A stretch of DNA of 64,000 nucleotides, from contig NZ_QSIL01000002.1 of NCBI RefSeq assembly GCF_003469185.1, forward strand, positions 62,692 through 126,691. The letters run 5' to 3'. Both the position numbers and the translations under genes were made by a program. The notes under the pieces are model-generated. The model was given only the letters and a program-made list of their open reading frames with translations. It searched no databases and had not been told where the DNA came from. Positions 1 to 13,100 of the stretch are shown piece by piece. Position 1 is the stretch's first letter; the number at the start of each line of letters is the position of its first letter. This DNA comes from Collinsella sp. AM34-10. Its GTDB lineage: Bacteria > Actinomycetota > Coriobacteriia > Coriobacteriales > Coriobacteriaceae.

Positions 1-1125
1 ACGCCTTCTAACTGGCGCTCGACCGTCAGCGTGCCGGAGTACCTGCGTGCACACGGCATCGTCGCTATCGAGGGCGTCGACACCCGCGCTCTCGTGCGCC
101 ACCTGCGCGACAACGGTTCCAAGATGGGCATAATCTCGACGGAGATCTTCGACGTCGACGAGCTTGCCGAGCGCCTGTCCGCCGCGCCTACGCTGGTCGG
201 CGAGAACCTGGTCAAGACCGTGAGCTGCCCTGAGCCCCATGCCTTTGCTGCGAACGACCTGCCCACTACGCATGACTTTGCGCTTGCCCCTGCCGCTCCT
301 GCCCGCCACAAAGTGGTCGCCTACGACTGCGGTGTCAAGCGCGGCATCCTGGAGGGCCTGGTCCGTGCTGGCTGCAACCTCACCGTCGTGCCGTGGGATA
401 CACCCGCGCGTCAGGTGCTCGACATGAATCCCGATGGCGTCTTTTTGTCCAATGGCCCCGGCGACCCCGATGCCGTGGTGGAGACCTACGAGCAGGTGCA
501 GCAGCTGATCGGCAAGGTGCCGGTCTTTGGCATCTGCCTCGGTCACCAGATGATCAGCCTGGCGTGCGGCGCCCAGATGGAAAAACTCAAATTCGGTCAT
601 CGTGGTGGCAACCAGCCGGTTATGAATTTGGTCAGCCGCCGTGTGGAGATCACCGCGCAAAACCACGGCTTTGGCCTGTTGTTCCCCAGCTTGGGCAAGC
701 TTGTCCCCAAGCTTTCGGGCGGCGAGACCGAGCACGCGGCCGATGGCGATCTGCGCGTCTGGGTACGCCGCGGTATCGCGCCGGTCGTGATGAACGAGCG
801 CTTCGGCCGCATTCGCCTGACGCATGTGAATCTCAATGACGGCACCGCCGAGGGTATTCAGCTGCTCGATGCGCCGTGCTTCTCGGTCCAGTACCATCCC
901 GAGGCCTCGCCCGGCCCCACCGATGCCCACTATCTCTTTACCGCCTTTACGCGACTCATGGACGGCGAGGAGAACTATCTGGACATCGATACCGCCAAGG
1001 ACCGCCTTGCCGGCTGGAATTTCGCCGACGATGGTTCCGCCGTTCTACCGAACGGCGGACCGGTCGACGCTGCGGCTGCATCTGGCACATCATCTTGCCG
1101 TTCTGCTTCGGACGCGCGGGCATAA
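1..1125 (+). CDS. carA: Carbamoyl-phosphate synthase small (glutaminase) chain, 5'-truncated by window
   Basis: Glutamine amidotransferase subunit that hydrolyses glutamine and passes ammonia to CarB for carbamoyl phosphate (pyrimidines and arginine). The frame is open from base 1 with the CarA signature SNWRS followed by the VDTRALVRHLR block, so the start lies upstream. The class I amidotransferase domain shows GICLGHQ with the nucleophile Cys at 535-537, and the HPEASPGP block carries the His/Glu of the triad. Odd: between QNHGF and THVNLNDGT there are about 50 residues, against roughly 14 in E. coli CarA. The C-terminal tail after GWNF is low-complexity Ala/Ser. carB follows after 98 bp on the same strand, consistent with an operon. 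Confidence 0.95.
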   Translation, partial: TPSNWRSTVSVPEYLRAHGIVAIEGVDTRALVRHLRDNGSKMGIISTEIFDVDELAERLSAAPTLVGENLVKTVSCPEPHAFAANDLPTTHDFALAPAAPARHKVVAYDCGVKRGILEGLVRAGCNLTVVPWDTPARQVLDMNPDGVFLSNGPGDPDAVVETYEQVQQLIGKVPVFGICLGHQMISLACGAQMEKLKFGHRGGNQPVMNLVSRRVEITAQNHGFGLLFPSLGKLVPKLSGGETEHAADGDLRVWVRRGIAPVVMNERFGRIRLTHVNLNDGTAEGIQLLDAPCFSVQYHPEASPGPTDAHYLFTAFTRLMDGEENYLDIDTAKDRLAGWNFADDGSAVLPNGGPVDAAAASGTSSCRSASDARA

Positions 1126-1223
1126 GCCCAGCGCGCCCTCGCATCACGGCAACTTGATGCACCAGCTGCACCCTCGCTGACTTTTTCAAAATATTGAGTC
1201 AGCCTCTCTAGGAGGTTTTAAAC

Positions 1224-4538
<3,315 letters not shown>

Positions 4539-4550
4539 GTTGAGCTGGCC

Positions 4551-4592
4551 GGCCGGGGCGGAGGGGGCTGAGTTTCCCCCTCCGCCCCGGCC
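4551..4592. terminator. Strong hairpin downstream of carB
   Basis: Perfect 17-bp stem (4551-4567 with 4576-4592), GC-rich, with an 8-nt loop, starting 12 bp after the carB stop. No clear U-run follows, so it may be an mRNA-stabilising or pause hairpin rather than a full intrinsic terminator. Confidence 0.55.
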
Positions 4593-4665
4593 TGCGGTGA
4601 CTTGGCTGCACCGTGTGCTGCCGAAGGGGCTTTGCGCGATGACTAGGGCTGAATAAAAAGTGAGT

Positions 4666-4701
4666 GTGGGCGCCGTCGTTCGTTTGAACGACGGCGCCCA
4701 C
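4666..4701. terminator. Bidirectional terminator between carB and gntR-type gene
   Basis: Perfect 16-bp stem (4666-4681 with 4686-4701) and 4-nt loop, with GTTTTGG on the right and, read on the minus strand, a TTTTTATTC run on the left. It lies between the convergent carB and GntR genes and fits termination of both. Confidence 0.75.
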
Positions 4702-4710
4702 GTTTTGGAT

Positions 4711-5493
4711 TTATTGGGCTGTGGCGGTGAAGGTTGTTTTGTCGGCGGCGATGTGCACGTGCAGCTTTGCCTGACCGTCGCAGCTGATGAGCACGCCTAC
4801 CTCGAACGGGGTTCCCGTCTTGTCGTAGGTCGAACGCACGATGCGCATCGCCGCCTTACCGGTGTTCTGTCCCAAAAGGCGCGCCTCATGCTTGTCGAGG
4901 TTGACCGTCTCGTAGACGGCATCGACACTTGCGGGCAGGATGCCGGTCTTTTCCGCGATGTAGGCGTAGAGCGAGCCATCCACGTCTTTGCGTGTGAGCT
5001 CGGGGCAAAGTGACACGGGGATATAGACGTAGTTGAGCTCCATGGGTTTGTCGTTGGCGAGACGCAGGCGGCGAATCTCCCAGACGGGTGTCCCTTCGGG
5101 CACTTTGAGCCCGGAGGCGATGCCGCGGACGGCCGGTATGCTTGAAAAGGCGAGAATCTGCGAGCTCGGAACCCGTCCCGCTTCCTGCATCCGCGCGCTG
5201 AAATTCAGGGCCAGGTCGATGCCGGGTGCTGAGGTTTGGGGTTTGATGAACGTGCCCTGCCCACGTTTGCGCACCACGCGCCCCTCGATGACGAGATCTT
5301 GGAAGCAACGGCGCACGGTCGCGCGCGATAACTCTAGCCGCTCACAGATTTCGAGCTCGCGTGGCAGCGGCGTCTTGGTGTCGAACGCCTGGCTGGCGAT
5401 AAGTAGGGCGATTCGATGTTTAAGTTGGACATAGAGCGGCGTATCACCGCTGCGGTCGAAGGGTTCGGAGGCGAGAAACGAGATCATATCCAT
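4711..5493 (-). CDS. GntR-family transcriptional regulator with UTRA domain
   Basis: 260-residue regulator. Residues about 18-85 form a winged helix (PLYVQLKHRIALLIAS...LSRATVRRCFQDL...RKRGQGTFI). The remainder is a UTRA ligand-binding domain of the HutC/FarR type that usually binds a sugar phosphate or similar effector. The start at 5493 is chosen because GGAGG precedes it at about 7 nt; an upstream in-frame ATG at 5526 lacks this. It is divergent from the mannose-family PTS operon, so it is the likely local regulator; the effector is not deducible. Confidence 0.85.
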   Translation of the reverse strand: MDMISFLASEPFDRSGDTPLYVQLKHRIALLIASQAFDTKTPLPRELEICERLELSRATVRRCFQDLVIEGRVVRKRGQGTFIKPQTSAPGIDLALNFSARMQEAGRVPSSQILAFSSIPAVRGIASGLKVPEGTPVWEIRRLRLANDKPMELNYVYIPVSLCPELTRKDVDGSLYAYIAEKTGILPASVDAVYETVNLDKHEARLLGQNTGKAAMRIVRSTYDKTGTPFEVGVLISCDGQAKLHVHIAADKTTFTATAQ

Positions 5494-5692
5494 GGGGTAC
5501 CTCCATGTCGTGGGCGTACGTGACATGGTCTGACACTGCGGGGCAAACCGGAGATGCCAGGCCCGATTCTTGCTGGTATGTATGGTGCATAAGGAACATA
5601 AAACATTTATCAGGCAATCTACCTGCTATTTTAAAAATAATTAGAAGAAAAAATAATTTAGGCACAAAAATAGTTCCTACCGTTAACCGATG

Positions 5693-5715
5693 AATAGTTG
5701 CCGTTCGCAACTATT
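5693..5715. promoter_or_regulatory. Palindrome in the gntR-PTS divergent region, candidate operator
   Basis: AATAGTTGC-CGTTC-GCAACTATT is a perfect 9-bp inverted repeat in the 308-bp AT-rich region between the GntR start and the PTS IIA start. A half-site-like AAAATAGTT occurs about 25 bp upstream. Its position suits an operator for the divergent GntR protein. It is followed by TTCTTG and could instead be a leader hairpin. Confidence 0.4.
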
Positions 5716-5801
5716 TTCTTGTACCGAACATGCCCCGGCGCAACAATAATCTCAGCAAAAAGCAAAGCCGTGCGACACACGGCAGGTCGAGAGGAGACCG
5801 C

Positions 5802-6236
5802 ATGCGGTATCTGGTAATGGTCAGTCACGGAACGCTCGCTCCCGGACTGCACAGTGTCCTCAAGATGCTCGGCAATGACGCCCCGAACATCTTGTCGACG
5901 AGTCTCGTGGACGGCATGGGCGCTGACGAGTATGTCGAGAACGTCAAGGCGATGCTCGCTCCCGTTACCGCCGATGACGAGGTTGTCCTGCTTGGTGACA
6001 TCCTGGGCGGATCGCCGCTCACCAATGCCATGAACACGCTGGCCGAGAAGGGCCTGCTCGCCCACACCATTGCCTTCGGCGGCATGAACCTGCCCATGGC
6101 TATGACCGCCATGATGGGGCTTGCCACCATGGACCTGGATTCCCTCAAGCAGATGATGCTGCAGGAGGGCAAGAACGGTATGTCCGAGCTCGTTGTCCCG
6201 ACCGATGACGCCGATGACGAGGACGACGACATCTAG
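5802..6236 (+). CDS. PTS mannose/fructose/sorbose family EIIA
   Basis: 144-residue cytoplasmic phosphocarrier of the Man-family PTS. It begins MRYLVMVSHGTLAPG, with His9 as the expected phosphorylation site (family motif VSHG near the N-terminus), and ends in an acidic Asp/Glu tail. ATG 5802 is preceded by GAGGAGACC; the longer in-frame start at 5730 has no ribosome-binding site. It is the first gene of a IIA-IIB-IIC-IID operon, with each domain a separate protein. Confidence 0.92.
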   Translation: MRYLVMVSHGTLAPGLHSVLKMLGNDAPNILSTSLVDGMGADEYVENVKAMLAPVTADDEVVLLGDILGGSPLTNAMNTLAEKGLLAHTIAFGGMNLPMAMTAMMGLATMDLDSLKQMMLQEGKNGMSELVVPTDDADDEDDDI

Positions 6237-6315
6237 GCAGCGCATCCGCCCAATTTTTTGTGATGGAGCGGGGGTTAAGAGGAAAGACCCCCGGTGATAA
6301 GGAAAGGGAGAACGC

Positions 6316-6804
6316 ATGATTTCGTTCATCCGTATTGACGACCGCATGATCCATGGACAGACCGTTACCCGTTGGGCCCTCGAGTATCCCTGCGACGGTC
6401 TTATCGCCGTCAACGACGCTGCAGCGTCTAACCCCGTGCTCAAGGAGGCCTACAAGAGTGCCTCGGGCAAGAAGACGTTCGTGTGGACCAAGGAGCACTT
6501 TAAGGAGGTCTCCGAGAAGGTTCTCAAGTCCGACACCAAGTACTTCCTGATCACCAAGAACCCGCTCGACATGAAGGAACTTCTCGTCGATTTTGGCTTT
6601 AAGCCCGGCATGGACCGCATCATCGTCGGTCCCTGCAACGATCGTCCCGGCACCACCAAGCTCGGCAACAACCAGTCGATCACGCAGGAAGAGGCCCAGG
6701 CGCTCGAGGATCTCACCAACGCCGGCTACACGGTCGAGTTCGCCCTTATCAAGGAGAAGTCCATCGGTGAGTGGCCCAAGTTCCGCGGTCAGTTTGGCTT
6801 CTAG
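6316..6804 (+). CDS. PTS mannose/fructose/sorbose family EIIB
   Basis: 162-residue EIIB of the Man family. MISFIRIDDRMIHGQ contains the conserved phospho-accepting His (His13). It passes phosphate from EIIA to the incoming sugar. A ribosome-binding site AAAGGGAG precedes ATG 6316, and 79 bp separate it from the EIIA gene. No catabolic enzyme adjoins the operon, so the sugar cannot be named. Confidence 0.92.
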   Translation: MISFIRIDDRMIHGQTVTRWALEYPCDGLIAVNDAAASNPVLKEAYKSASGKKTFVWTKEHFKEVSEKVLKSDTKYFLITKNPLDMKELLVDFGFKPGMDRIIVGPCNDRPGTTKLGNNQSITQEEAQALEDLTNAGYTVEFALIKEKSIGEWPKFRGQFGF

Positions 6805-6876
6805 TTAGGCGCCAGCCGCATTTTGGTATCTACAGCCCTTGGTGAAAGGGGCTGAGGAATAAAGAAAGGGGAAAGC

Positions 6877-7734
6877 ATGGCAATCAATGCATTCCAAGCC
6901 GCGCTGTTCGGCCTGTTCGCCTGCCTGGCATCACTGCCTGGCATGGGCGGCACGACGATCGGCAACTACACTCTGGGTCGTCCTCTGGTCGCCGGCCTCA
7001 TCGTCGGCATCATCATGGGCGATATGCAGACGGGCATCCTCGTCGGCGCTGCCATCCAGGTTGTCTACATCGCTCTCGTGACCCCTGGCGGAACCGTCTC
7101 CGCCGACGTCCGCGCCGTGTCCTATATCGGCATCCCGCTGGCGATCCTCGCCATCAAGAACTCGGGCATCGATCCCGCCTCCGCTGAGGCTGCCGGCATG
7201 GCCGCATCCCTCGGTGCCGCCGTCGGCACGCTCGGCACTGTGCTCTTCTATGGCACCGCCACCATCAACCTGGTGTGGCAGGGCATGGGGTGGAAGTGGC
7301 TCGAGAAGGGCGATCTCCACAAGCTCTACCTGGTCAACAACGTTCTGCCTTGGATTGGTCACATCGTCTGCTCGTTCCTCCCGACGTTCATCATCACCAT
7401 GGGCGGCACCGCCATGGTCGACCTCATGAAGACCTACATGCCCATGGACGGCATCGCGATGAAGACGCTGTTCACCGTCGGCTCGCTGCTGCCTACCGTC
7501 GGTATCGCCATCCTGCTCAAGCAGGTCATCTCCAAGCCGACGGACTTCCTCACGTTTTTCTTCGGCTTCACCCTGTCCGCTGTCATGGGGTGCAACCTGA
7601 TTGCCGCTGCCGGCATCGGCTGCTTCTTCGCCCTGATCAACTATGAGATCGCTTCGCTCAAGATCGACCTCGCAAACGCTCCCAAGGCAGCTATCGCCTC
7701 GGGCTCCGATGATGAGGAAGAGGAGGACATCTAA
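6877..7734 (+). CDS. PTS mannose/fructose/sorbose family EIIC (membrane channel)
   Basis: 285-residue polytopic membrane protein of the EII-Sor/ManY type. The N-terminus (LFACLASLPGMGGTTIGNYTLGRPLVAGLIVGIIMGD) is typical of the family and several hydrophobic helices follow. It ends in an acidic tail (DDEEEEDI) much like the EIIA gene product. It forms the membrane complex with EIID, and its stop overlaps the EIID start. Confidence 0.92.
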   Translation: MAINAFQAALFGLFACLASLPGMGGTTIGNYTLGRPLVAGLIVGIIMGDMQTGILVGAAIQVVYIALVTPGGTVSADVRAVSYIGIPLAILAIKNSGIDPASAEAAGMAASLGAAVGTLGTVLFYGTATINLVWQGMGWKWLEKGDLHKLYLVNNVLPWIGHIVCSFLPTFIITMGGTAMVDLMKTYMPMDGIAMKTLFTVGSLLPTVGIAILLKQVISKPTDFLTFFFGFTLSAVMGCNLIAAAGIGCFFALINYEIASLKIDLANAPKAAIASGSDDEEEEDI

Positions 7735-8561
7735 TGGCAGAGAAGAAGAAACTCTCTAAGAAAACGCTTGCCAAGTCGTTCCGCAACTGGTCCTATGGCA
7801 ACCTGACTTGCTTCTCGCAGGAGCACATGCAGACCTTCGGTTACCTGTGCGCCATGCTTCCGATCGTCGAGGAGCTCTACGACACGCCCGAGGAGCAGAA
7901 GCAGGCCCTCCAGACCTACTCCGCGTTCTTCAACACCGAGCCGCAGATCGGCACCATGATTGTCGGCGTCACCGCCGGCCTCGAGGAGGCTCGCGCAAAC
8001 GGCGAGGCCATCGATGACGACGCCATCAACGGCATCCGCGCCGGCCTCATGGGCCCGCTCGCCGGCCTTGGCGACTCGCTGATCGTCGGTACCCTGATCC
8101 CGATTCTGCTCGGTATCGCCCTCGGTCTCTCGACCGGCGGCTCTCCGCTCGGCGCCATCTTCTATATTGTCGTGTGGAACCTGCTCATGTTCCTTGGCAT
8201 GCGCTTTGCCTACAACCAGGGCTATGAGCTCGGCGGCAAGGCGGTCGAGGCCCTCGTTGGCCCCAAGGCAAAGGCTCTTCGCGATTCCATCGTGATGGTC
8301 GGTACCATGGTCATCGGTGCCGTGGGCGCAACTTGGGTCTCCATCACCTGCAGCCCCAACCTGGTGCTGCCCGGTGGCGGTAAGTTCCAGGACACGCTCG
8401 ATGGCATCTATCCGCACCTGCTGCCGATGATCTTCATCATCTTCTGCTGGTACATGATGACCAAGAAGAAGGTCAACCCCATCGTTATGATGCTGATCCT
8501 CGTTGTGATCGCATTTGTGGGCGTTCTCATTGGCTTCTTCGACCCGGCACTGAGCTACTAG
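7734..8561 (+). CDS. PTS mannose/fructose/sorbose family EIID
   Basis: 275-residue ManZ-type membrane subunit. SFRNWSYGNLTCFSQEHMQTFGYLCAMLPIVEELY and the GLMGPLAGLGDSLIVGTL block are EIID hallmarks. The ATG overlaps the EIIC stop (TAATG), indicating translational coupling. It closes the four-gene PTS operon and is followed by a terminator. Confidence 0.93.
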   Translation: MAEKKKLSKKTLAKSFRNWSYGNLTCFSQEHMQTFGYLCAMLPIVEELYDTPEEQKQALQTYSAFFNTEPQIGTMIVGVTAGLEEARANGEAIDDDAINGIRAGLMGPLAGLGDSLIVGTLIPILLGIALGLSTGGSPLGAIFYIVVWNLLMFLGMRFAYNQGYELGGKAVEALVGPKAKALRDSIVMVGTMVIGAVGATWVSITCSPNLVLPGGGKFQDTLDGIYPHLLPMIFIIFCWYMMTKKKVNPIVMMLILVVIAFVGVLIGFFDPALSY

Positions 8562-8583
8562 TCATCATCCCCTGGCCCCCTGT

Positions 8584-8617
8584 AAGGCCGTGCGGCCTCA
8601 ACCGCACGGCCTTCTGA
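8584..8617 (+). terminator. Terminator after the Man-type PTS operon
   Basis: Perfect 12-bp stem (8584-8595 with 8602-8613), 6-nt loop, followed by a T-rich stretch (CTGATTTT). Confidence 0.75.
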
Positions 8618-8756
8618 TTTTGCGCCGCCCTTCAAGGGCAATATGGCCAGCGACCTCCATCGCCTACACGACACCCGCTATATTGCTCTTGAAAGATGAC
8701 GTATTCGAAAAACGATGTACTTGCACATGATGCACACTTTGCATGAGGAGGACCAT

Positions 8757-9083
8757 ATGCACGAGAAACATGGACACGACCTTTCGCGCGACGACTTGAT
8801 TCGCGAGGCAAAGATGCAGACCGATGCTATTCAGCGGCTCAACGTTTGGCTGCGCCTGGGCTATTCGCTCGTGGCGATTGGCTTTTTGATGGGGATGTGG
8901 GGTATGCAGGGCGGCCCCGGCTGGGGTGTCCCCGTGGGCATCGTGTGCCTGGTGGTGGGCACTCCGCTTTCGATCGTGCTTAAGGTCGGCACGACCAACG
9001 CCAAAAAGAATGTCGAGCGAATGCTCGAGGCCGCTGGTGTCGACGTTGAGGAGCTTATGCGACGCAAGAAGGACGAGCAATAG
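8757..9083 (+). CDS. Small two-helix membrane protein, function unknown
   Basis: 108 residues with a His-rich N-terminus (MHEKHGHD), a basic/polar region, two hydrophobic segments around residues 34-75 (YSLVAIGFLMGMWGM and VGIVCLVVGTPLSIVL) and a charged helical C-terminus. ATG 8757 has GAGGAGG at the right spacing; the upstream in-frame ATG at 8715 does not. It lies 70 bp before a MarR gene on the same strand. I do not recognise a family. Confidence 0.7.
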   Translation: MHEKHGHDLSRDDLIREAKMQTDAIQRLNVWLRLGYSLVAIGFLMGMWGMQGGPGWGVPVGIVCLVVGTPLSIVLKVGTTNAKKNVERMLEAAGVDVEELMRRKKDEQ

Positions 9084-9151
9084 ACTTCCGCGTTGGGGTA
9101 TCATAAATAATTGTTGCGAATGTTAACTAATGTACGGCAAATGACGGTTTT

Positions 9152-9628
9152 ATGGCCCTTCTAGAGTTGCAAAGGACAATATCCCCAGTGGATTACGATG
9201 ACGTCGCTCGAAAACTGATTGTGTATTCACGTTCCCTTGCCAAGGGATCCTTGAGTGCTGCCGGCGGCGCCAGTGTGGGCGAGGCACCGGTTTTACAGTA
9301 TCTATCGGGTATTGACGGTGATGTCATTCCCTCCGAGATTGCCAAGAAGCTGAAATTCTCCCGTGCGCGCATGTCGCATATCTTGGATTCACTCGAGAGC
9401 AAGGGTTACGTTCAGCGCAGGACCGATCCAAACGATCGTCGGCGTGTGCTGGTGAGCATCACCGAGGAAGGCCGTGATTTCGCGGCGAAAAAAAATGCCG
9501 AGAGTGTGGCATCGCTCTCGAAACAACTCTCAGCGCTCGGCGAGCACGATGCCCAGGAGCTCGTGCGCATTCTGAATAAAGCCTATAGCCTTACCTATGA
9601 TGCCAACGATTACCTGGACAATCTATAA
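9152..9628 (+). CDS. MarR-family winged-helix transcriptional regulator
   Basis: 158 residues. The winged helix includes IPSEIAKKLKFSRARMSHILDSLESKGYVQRRTDPNDRRRVLVSITEEG, the classic MarR recognition helix and wing. Flanking helices would form the dimer interface. The start is uncertain: ATG 9152 has a weak ribosome-binding site, and GTG 9189 after AAAGGA is an alternative. The nearest downstream gene is the GH31 enzyme; whether MarR controls it is unknown. Confidence 0.85.
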   Translation: MALLELQRTISPVDYDDVARKLIVYSRSLAKGSLSAAGGASVGEAPVLQYLSGIDGDVIPSEIAKKLKFSRARMSHILDSLESKGYVQRRTDPNDRRRVLVSITEEGRDFAAKKNAESVASLSKQLSALGEHDAQELVRILNKAYSLTYDANDYLDNL

Positions 9629-10144
9629 GGATAAAGACAGACATTTAGGTGCATCATGAAATGCATCCGGGGCAATTGTGCCCATCAGCCACCGTCAACA
9701 TTTCATTCCAAACAAAATCAGTCAACGTACGTCATGGCAATCCCCGGTAGGTTGCAGGATGGCGGCTGAGCCTTTCCCTCGGGAAACTTCGCGAAGCCCA
9801 GTTCCCGAGGGAAAGGTATGGTCTGTGTAATACCAGATAAACAGTACATTTTTGCTAGATTGGTATTTGACTGAAGAACCAATTGGTATTGCTTATTAAG
9901 CCCACCTTGCCGTTGACGCTTATTTTGCTGCCGCTGGGAGAATTCCGAACTTGGGTGCGCAAGTGCTCCCATATGCTGATATGACCTAGTAGGTGGCTAT
10001 CTGGTTACTACCAGTTGGCCCCTTGGTAACGGGTGGCCCCCATTGTGCGGAATGTACCGAACATCTCCGTTTGATACGTTTTCCCATGCTGCCGGGGGGG
10101 GGGGCGTCCTCGGCACCTCAGCATGTCGGAAGAAAGGAGACCAG
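9629..10144. other. Long regulatory-looking intergenic region before the GH31 gene
   Basis: 516 bp without a convincing gene, less G+C-rich than its neighbours. It contains a perfect 15-bp inverted repeat CCTTTCCCTCGGGAA at 9771-9785/9802-9816, a palindrome ACCAATTGGT at 9878-9887 with a second TTGGTATT upstream, and an 11-G run at 10094-10104. It probably holds the promoter and operators of the GH31 gene. Confidence 0.5.
10094..10104 (+). repeat. Homopolymeric G11 tract in the GH31 leader
   Basis: Eleven consecutive G, 40 nt upstream of the GH31 start codon and 28 nt before its ribosome-binding site. Tracts of this length are prone to slipped-strand length change in bacteria, so it could tune expression of the surface enzyme. 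The in-frame coding extension upstream of ATG 10145 also crosses the tract. Confidence 0.6.
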
Positions 10145-13100
10145 ATGCGCAGGAATTCCATTTTTACGAAACGGTGGGTGAAGGGAAGCGCGGTCCTCGT
10201 TGCCACTGCAGCGACGCTCGTGTTTGCCAATCCCCAGCAGGCGATTGCCACGCCACTCAAGGGCGTCGACTCGGCGACCGTGTCCCAGTCTGCCTCGAAT
10301 GTCGTCGACATCGATTTCGCTGACGGCATCAAGGGCCGTATTACGTTCCTCGAGGACGGTATTTTCCGTTATAACGTCGACCCCAAGGGTGAGTTTTCCG
10401 AGTACGCCACGCCGCGCAGTAAGTCCCACACGGCTAAGATCCAGGCTCAGCCCGATACCTCGGACACCTACAGCAAGCCGAGTGCGACGGTTGCCGACAA
10501 GGGCGACACTATCGAGATCACCGGCGGAAAGGCGACCGTGATCCTGGACAAGGCGACTGGCAAGATGAGTATCAAGTCAGGCGACCGTGTCGTGGTTTCC
10601 GAGTCCGCGTCCCTCGACCTTGATAAGAAGGGTACCGTCCAGACGCTCGCCAAGGAGAAGTCCGAGAACTTCTTTGGCGGCGGCACCCAGAACGGACGCT
10701 TCCTGCACACCAACCAGACCATCGCCATCTCCAACACGAACAACTGGACCGATGGCGGCGTTGCCTCGCCCAACCCGTTTTATTGGACGAGTGACGGCTA
10801 CGGCGTGCTCCGAAACACGTTTGCAGAGGGTTCCTACGACTTCGGTTCCACGGACTCATCGACGGTCACGACTTTGCACAGCGAGAATGAGTTTGATGCC
10901 TACTACTTCGTGGCGACCAACGAGGGAGCTTCGAACGTGGCAACTGAGATGCTGCAGGACTACTACAAGGTGACCGGTAACCCGGTACTGCTGCCCGAGT
11001 ACGGGTTCTACCTTGGTCATCTTAATGCCTATAACCGTGATGGCTGGTCAACGACCTCGGGTCAAAAGAAGTGGGAGACCAAGGGCAGCAAGTCCTCGAG
11101 CGAGAAGGGCGACGTTAAGTACGAGTCTGGCATGTCGACGGGCTACAAGCTCGACGGCACACTTGCGGCCGAGACGCTCAACGGTGAGGGCCCTACGGTT
11201 GATACCGAGAACATGAAAGCGACCGATTTCGACCGCCAGTTCTCTGCTCGGCAGGTTATCGATGACTACGAGGACAGCGACATGCCGCTCGGCTGGTTCC
11301 TGCCGAACGACGGCTACGGCGCCGGCTATGGCCAGAACGGTTACTACAAGACCGGCGGCGTCAACTCCGACGGAGCGAGCTCGGCCGACCGTCTTAACGC
11401 TGTGCGTGCCAACGTCGACAACCTTAAGAAGTTCACCGAGTATGCCAACTCAAAGGGTGTGAGCACGGGCTTGTGGACCCAGTCCAACCTTGAGCCCGAC
11501 AGCAACCCTGAGACCCCGTGGCATCTGCTTCGCGACTTCGACGCCGAGGTCAAGACGGGAGGCATCACTACCCTTAAGACCGACGTTGCCTGGGTTGGAT
11601 CTGGCTACTCCTTTGGTCTTAATGGCATCAAGACAGCTTATGACACGGTGACGACCGGCGCTAACAAGCGCCCCAACATCATCACGCTCGATGGTTGGGC
11701 CGGCACGCAGCGCTTTGGTGGCATTTGGACCGGCGACCAGTATGGCGGTAACTGGGAGTACATTCGCTTCCATATCCCCACGTATATCGGTCAGAGTCTT
11801 TCGGGCAACCCCAACATCGGCTCCGACATGGATGGCATTTTTGGCGGCGACCCCATCATCTCTGCGCGTGACTACCAGTGGAAGACGTTCACGCCCTCTA
11901 TGCTCGACATGGACGGTTGGGGCACCTACCGTAAATCGCCCATGACGCACGGCGATCCCTACACAGGCATCTCGCGCTTCTACCTCAAGCTCAAGGCGCA
12001 GCTCATGCCCTATATCTACACGAGCGCGGCCTCGGCGGCCAACATCGACACGGGTAACGGCGATGCCGGCCTGCCCATGATCCGCGCCATGCTGCTTTCC
12101 GATAACTCCGAGTACGCCGCAAGCACCTCGACGCAGTACCAGTATATGTTCGGTGAGAACTTCCTAGTGGCACCGGTGTATCAGGATACCCAGGCAGACG
12201 AGAACGGCAACGACATTCGCAATGGGATTTACCTCCCCAACTACGGCACCGACGAGAATCCCACCATCTGGATCGATTACTTCTCGGGTAAGCAGTATCG
12301 CGGCGGCCAGGTTCTCAACAACTACGAGGCTCCGCTTTGGAAGCTGCCGCTGTTTGTGAAGGCCAACGCTATCGTGCCGATGTACGCCGAGAACAACAAC
12401 CCCGAGGCCGTGAGCGACACCAACACCAAGGGTACCGACCGCAGCCAGCGTATCGTCGAGTTCTTCGCCACCGAGGGCGACGGCACCTTTACGCAGTACG
12501 AGGACGACGGCTCCTCCATCGAGAACAACACGACTGAGGACGATTCCTACGGTACGATCGACAATATCTCCTACGGTGAGCATGTGAGCACCGTCTACAG
12601 ATCCAAGGCCGCAGGCGGCACCGCGACCTTTACCGCCGAAGCCTCGCAGGGTGGCTACAACGGCTACGACTCCAATCGCACCACGACCTTCGTGGCCAAC
12701 GTGTCCGCCAAGCCCATGAGCGTCGTCGCCAAGAACGGCGGATCCGCGCTCAACGTGGTTGAGGTCGACTCGCAGGAGACCTTTGACACCGCGACCCCCG
12801 AGGCCGGCCAGGCGGTCTACTTCTACAGCGAGACCCCTAACCTCAACCACTACGGCAGCGATGTGGACGGCACCGAGGCCGAGCGGGGCGAGAGCTTTAA
12901 CAACACCAAGATCACCACGAACCCCAAGGTCTACGTCAAGTTCGCGAAGACCGATGTTGCTGCGGCGGCGCAGACGCTCGAGCTGGGCGGTTTCGTGAAC
13001 GCCGACGCCACGCTCACAGCCGATCGCCTCAACGAGAGCCTCTCCGCACCCACGAACCTTGCTGCCCCCGAGGACGTCACGACCCCAACGAGCATCAAGC

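Noticed and set aside
10043..10144. Upstream start giving a longer GH31 protein that reads through the G11 tract
   Set aside because: The upstream start is a TTG without a ribosome-binding site, while ATG 10145 has AAAGGAG and begins a proper signal peptide.
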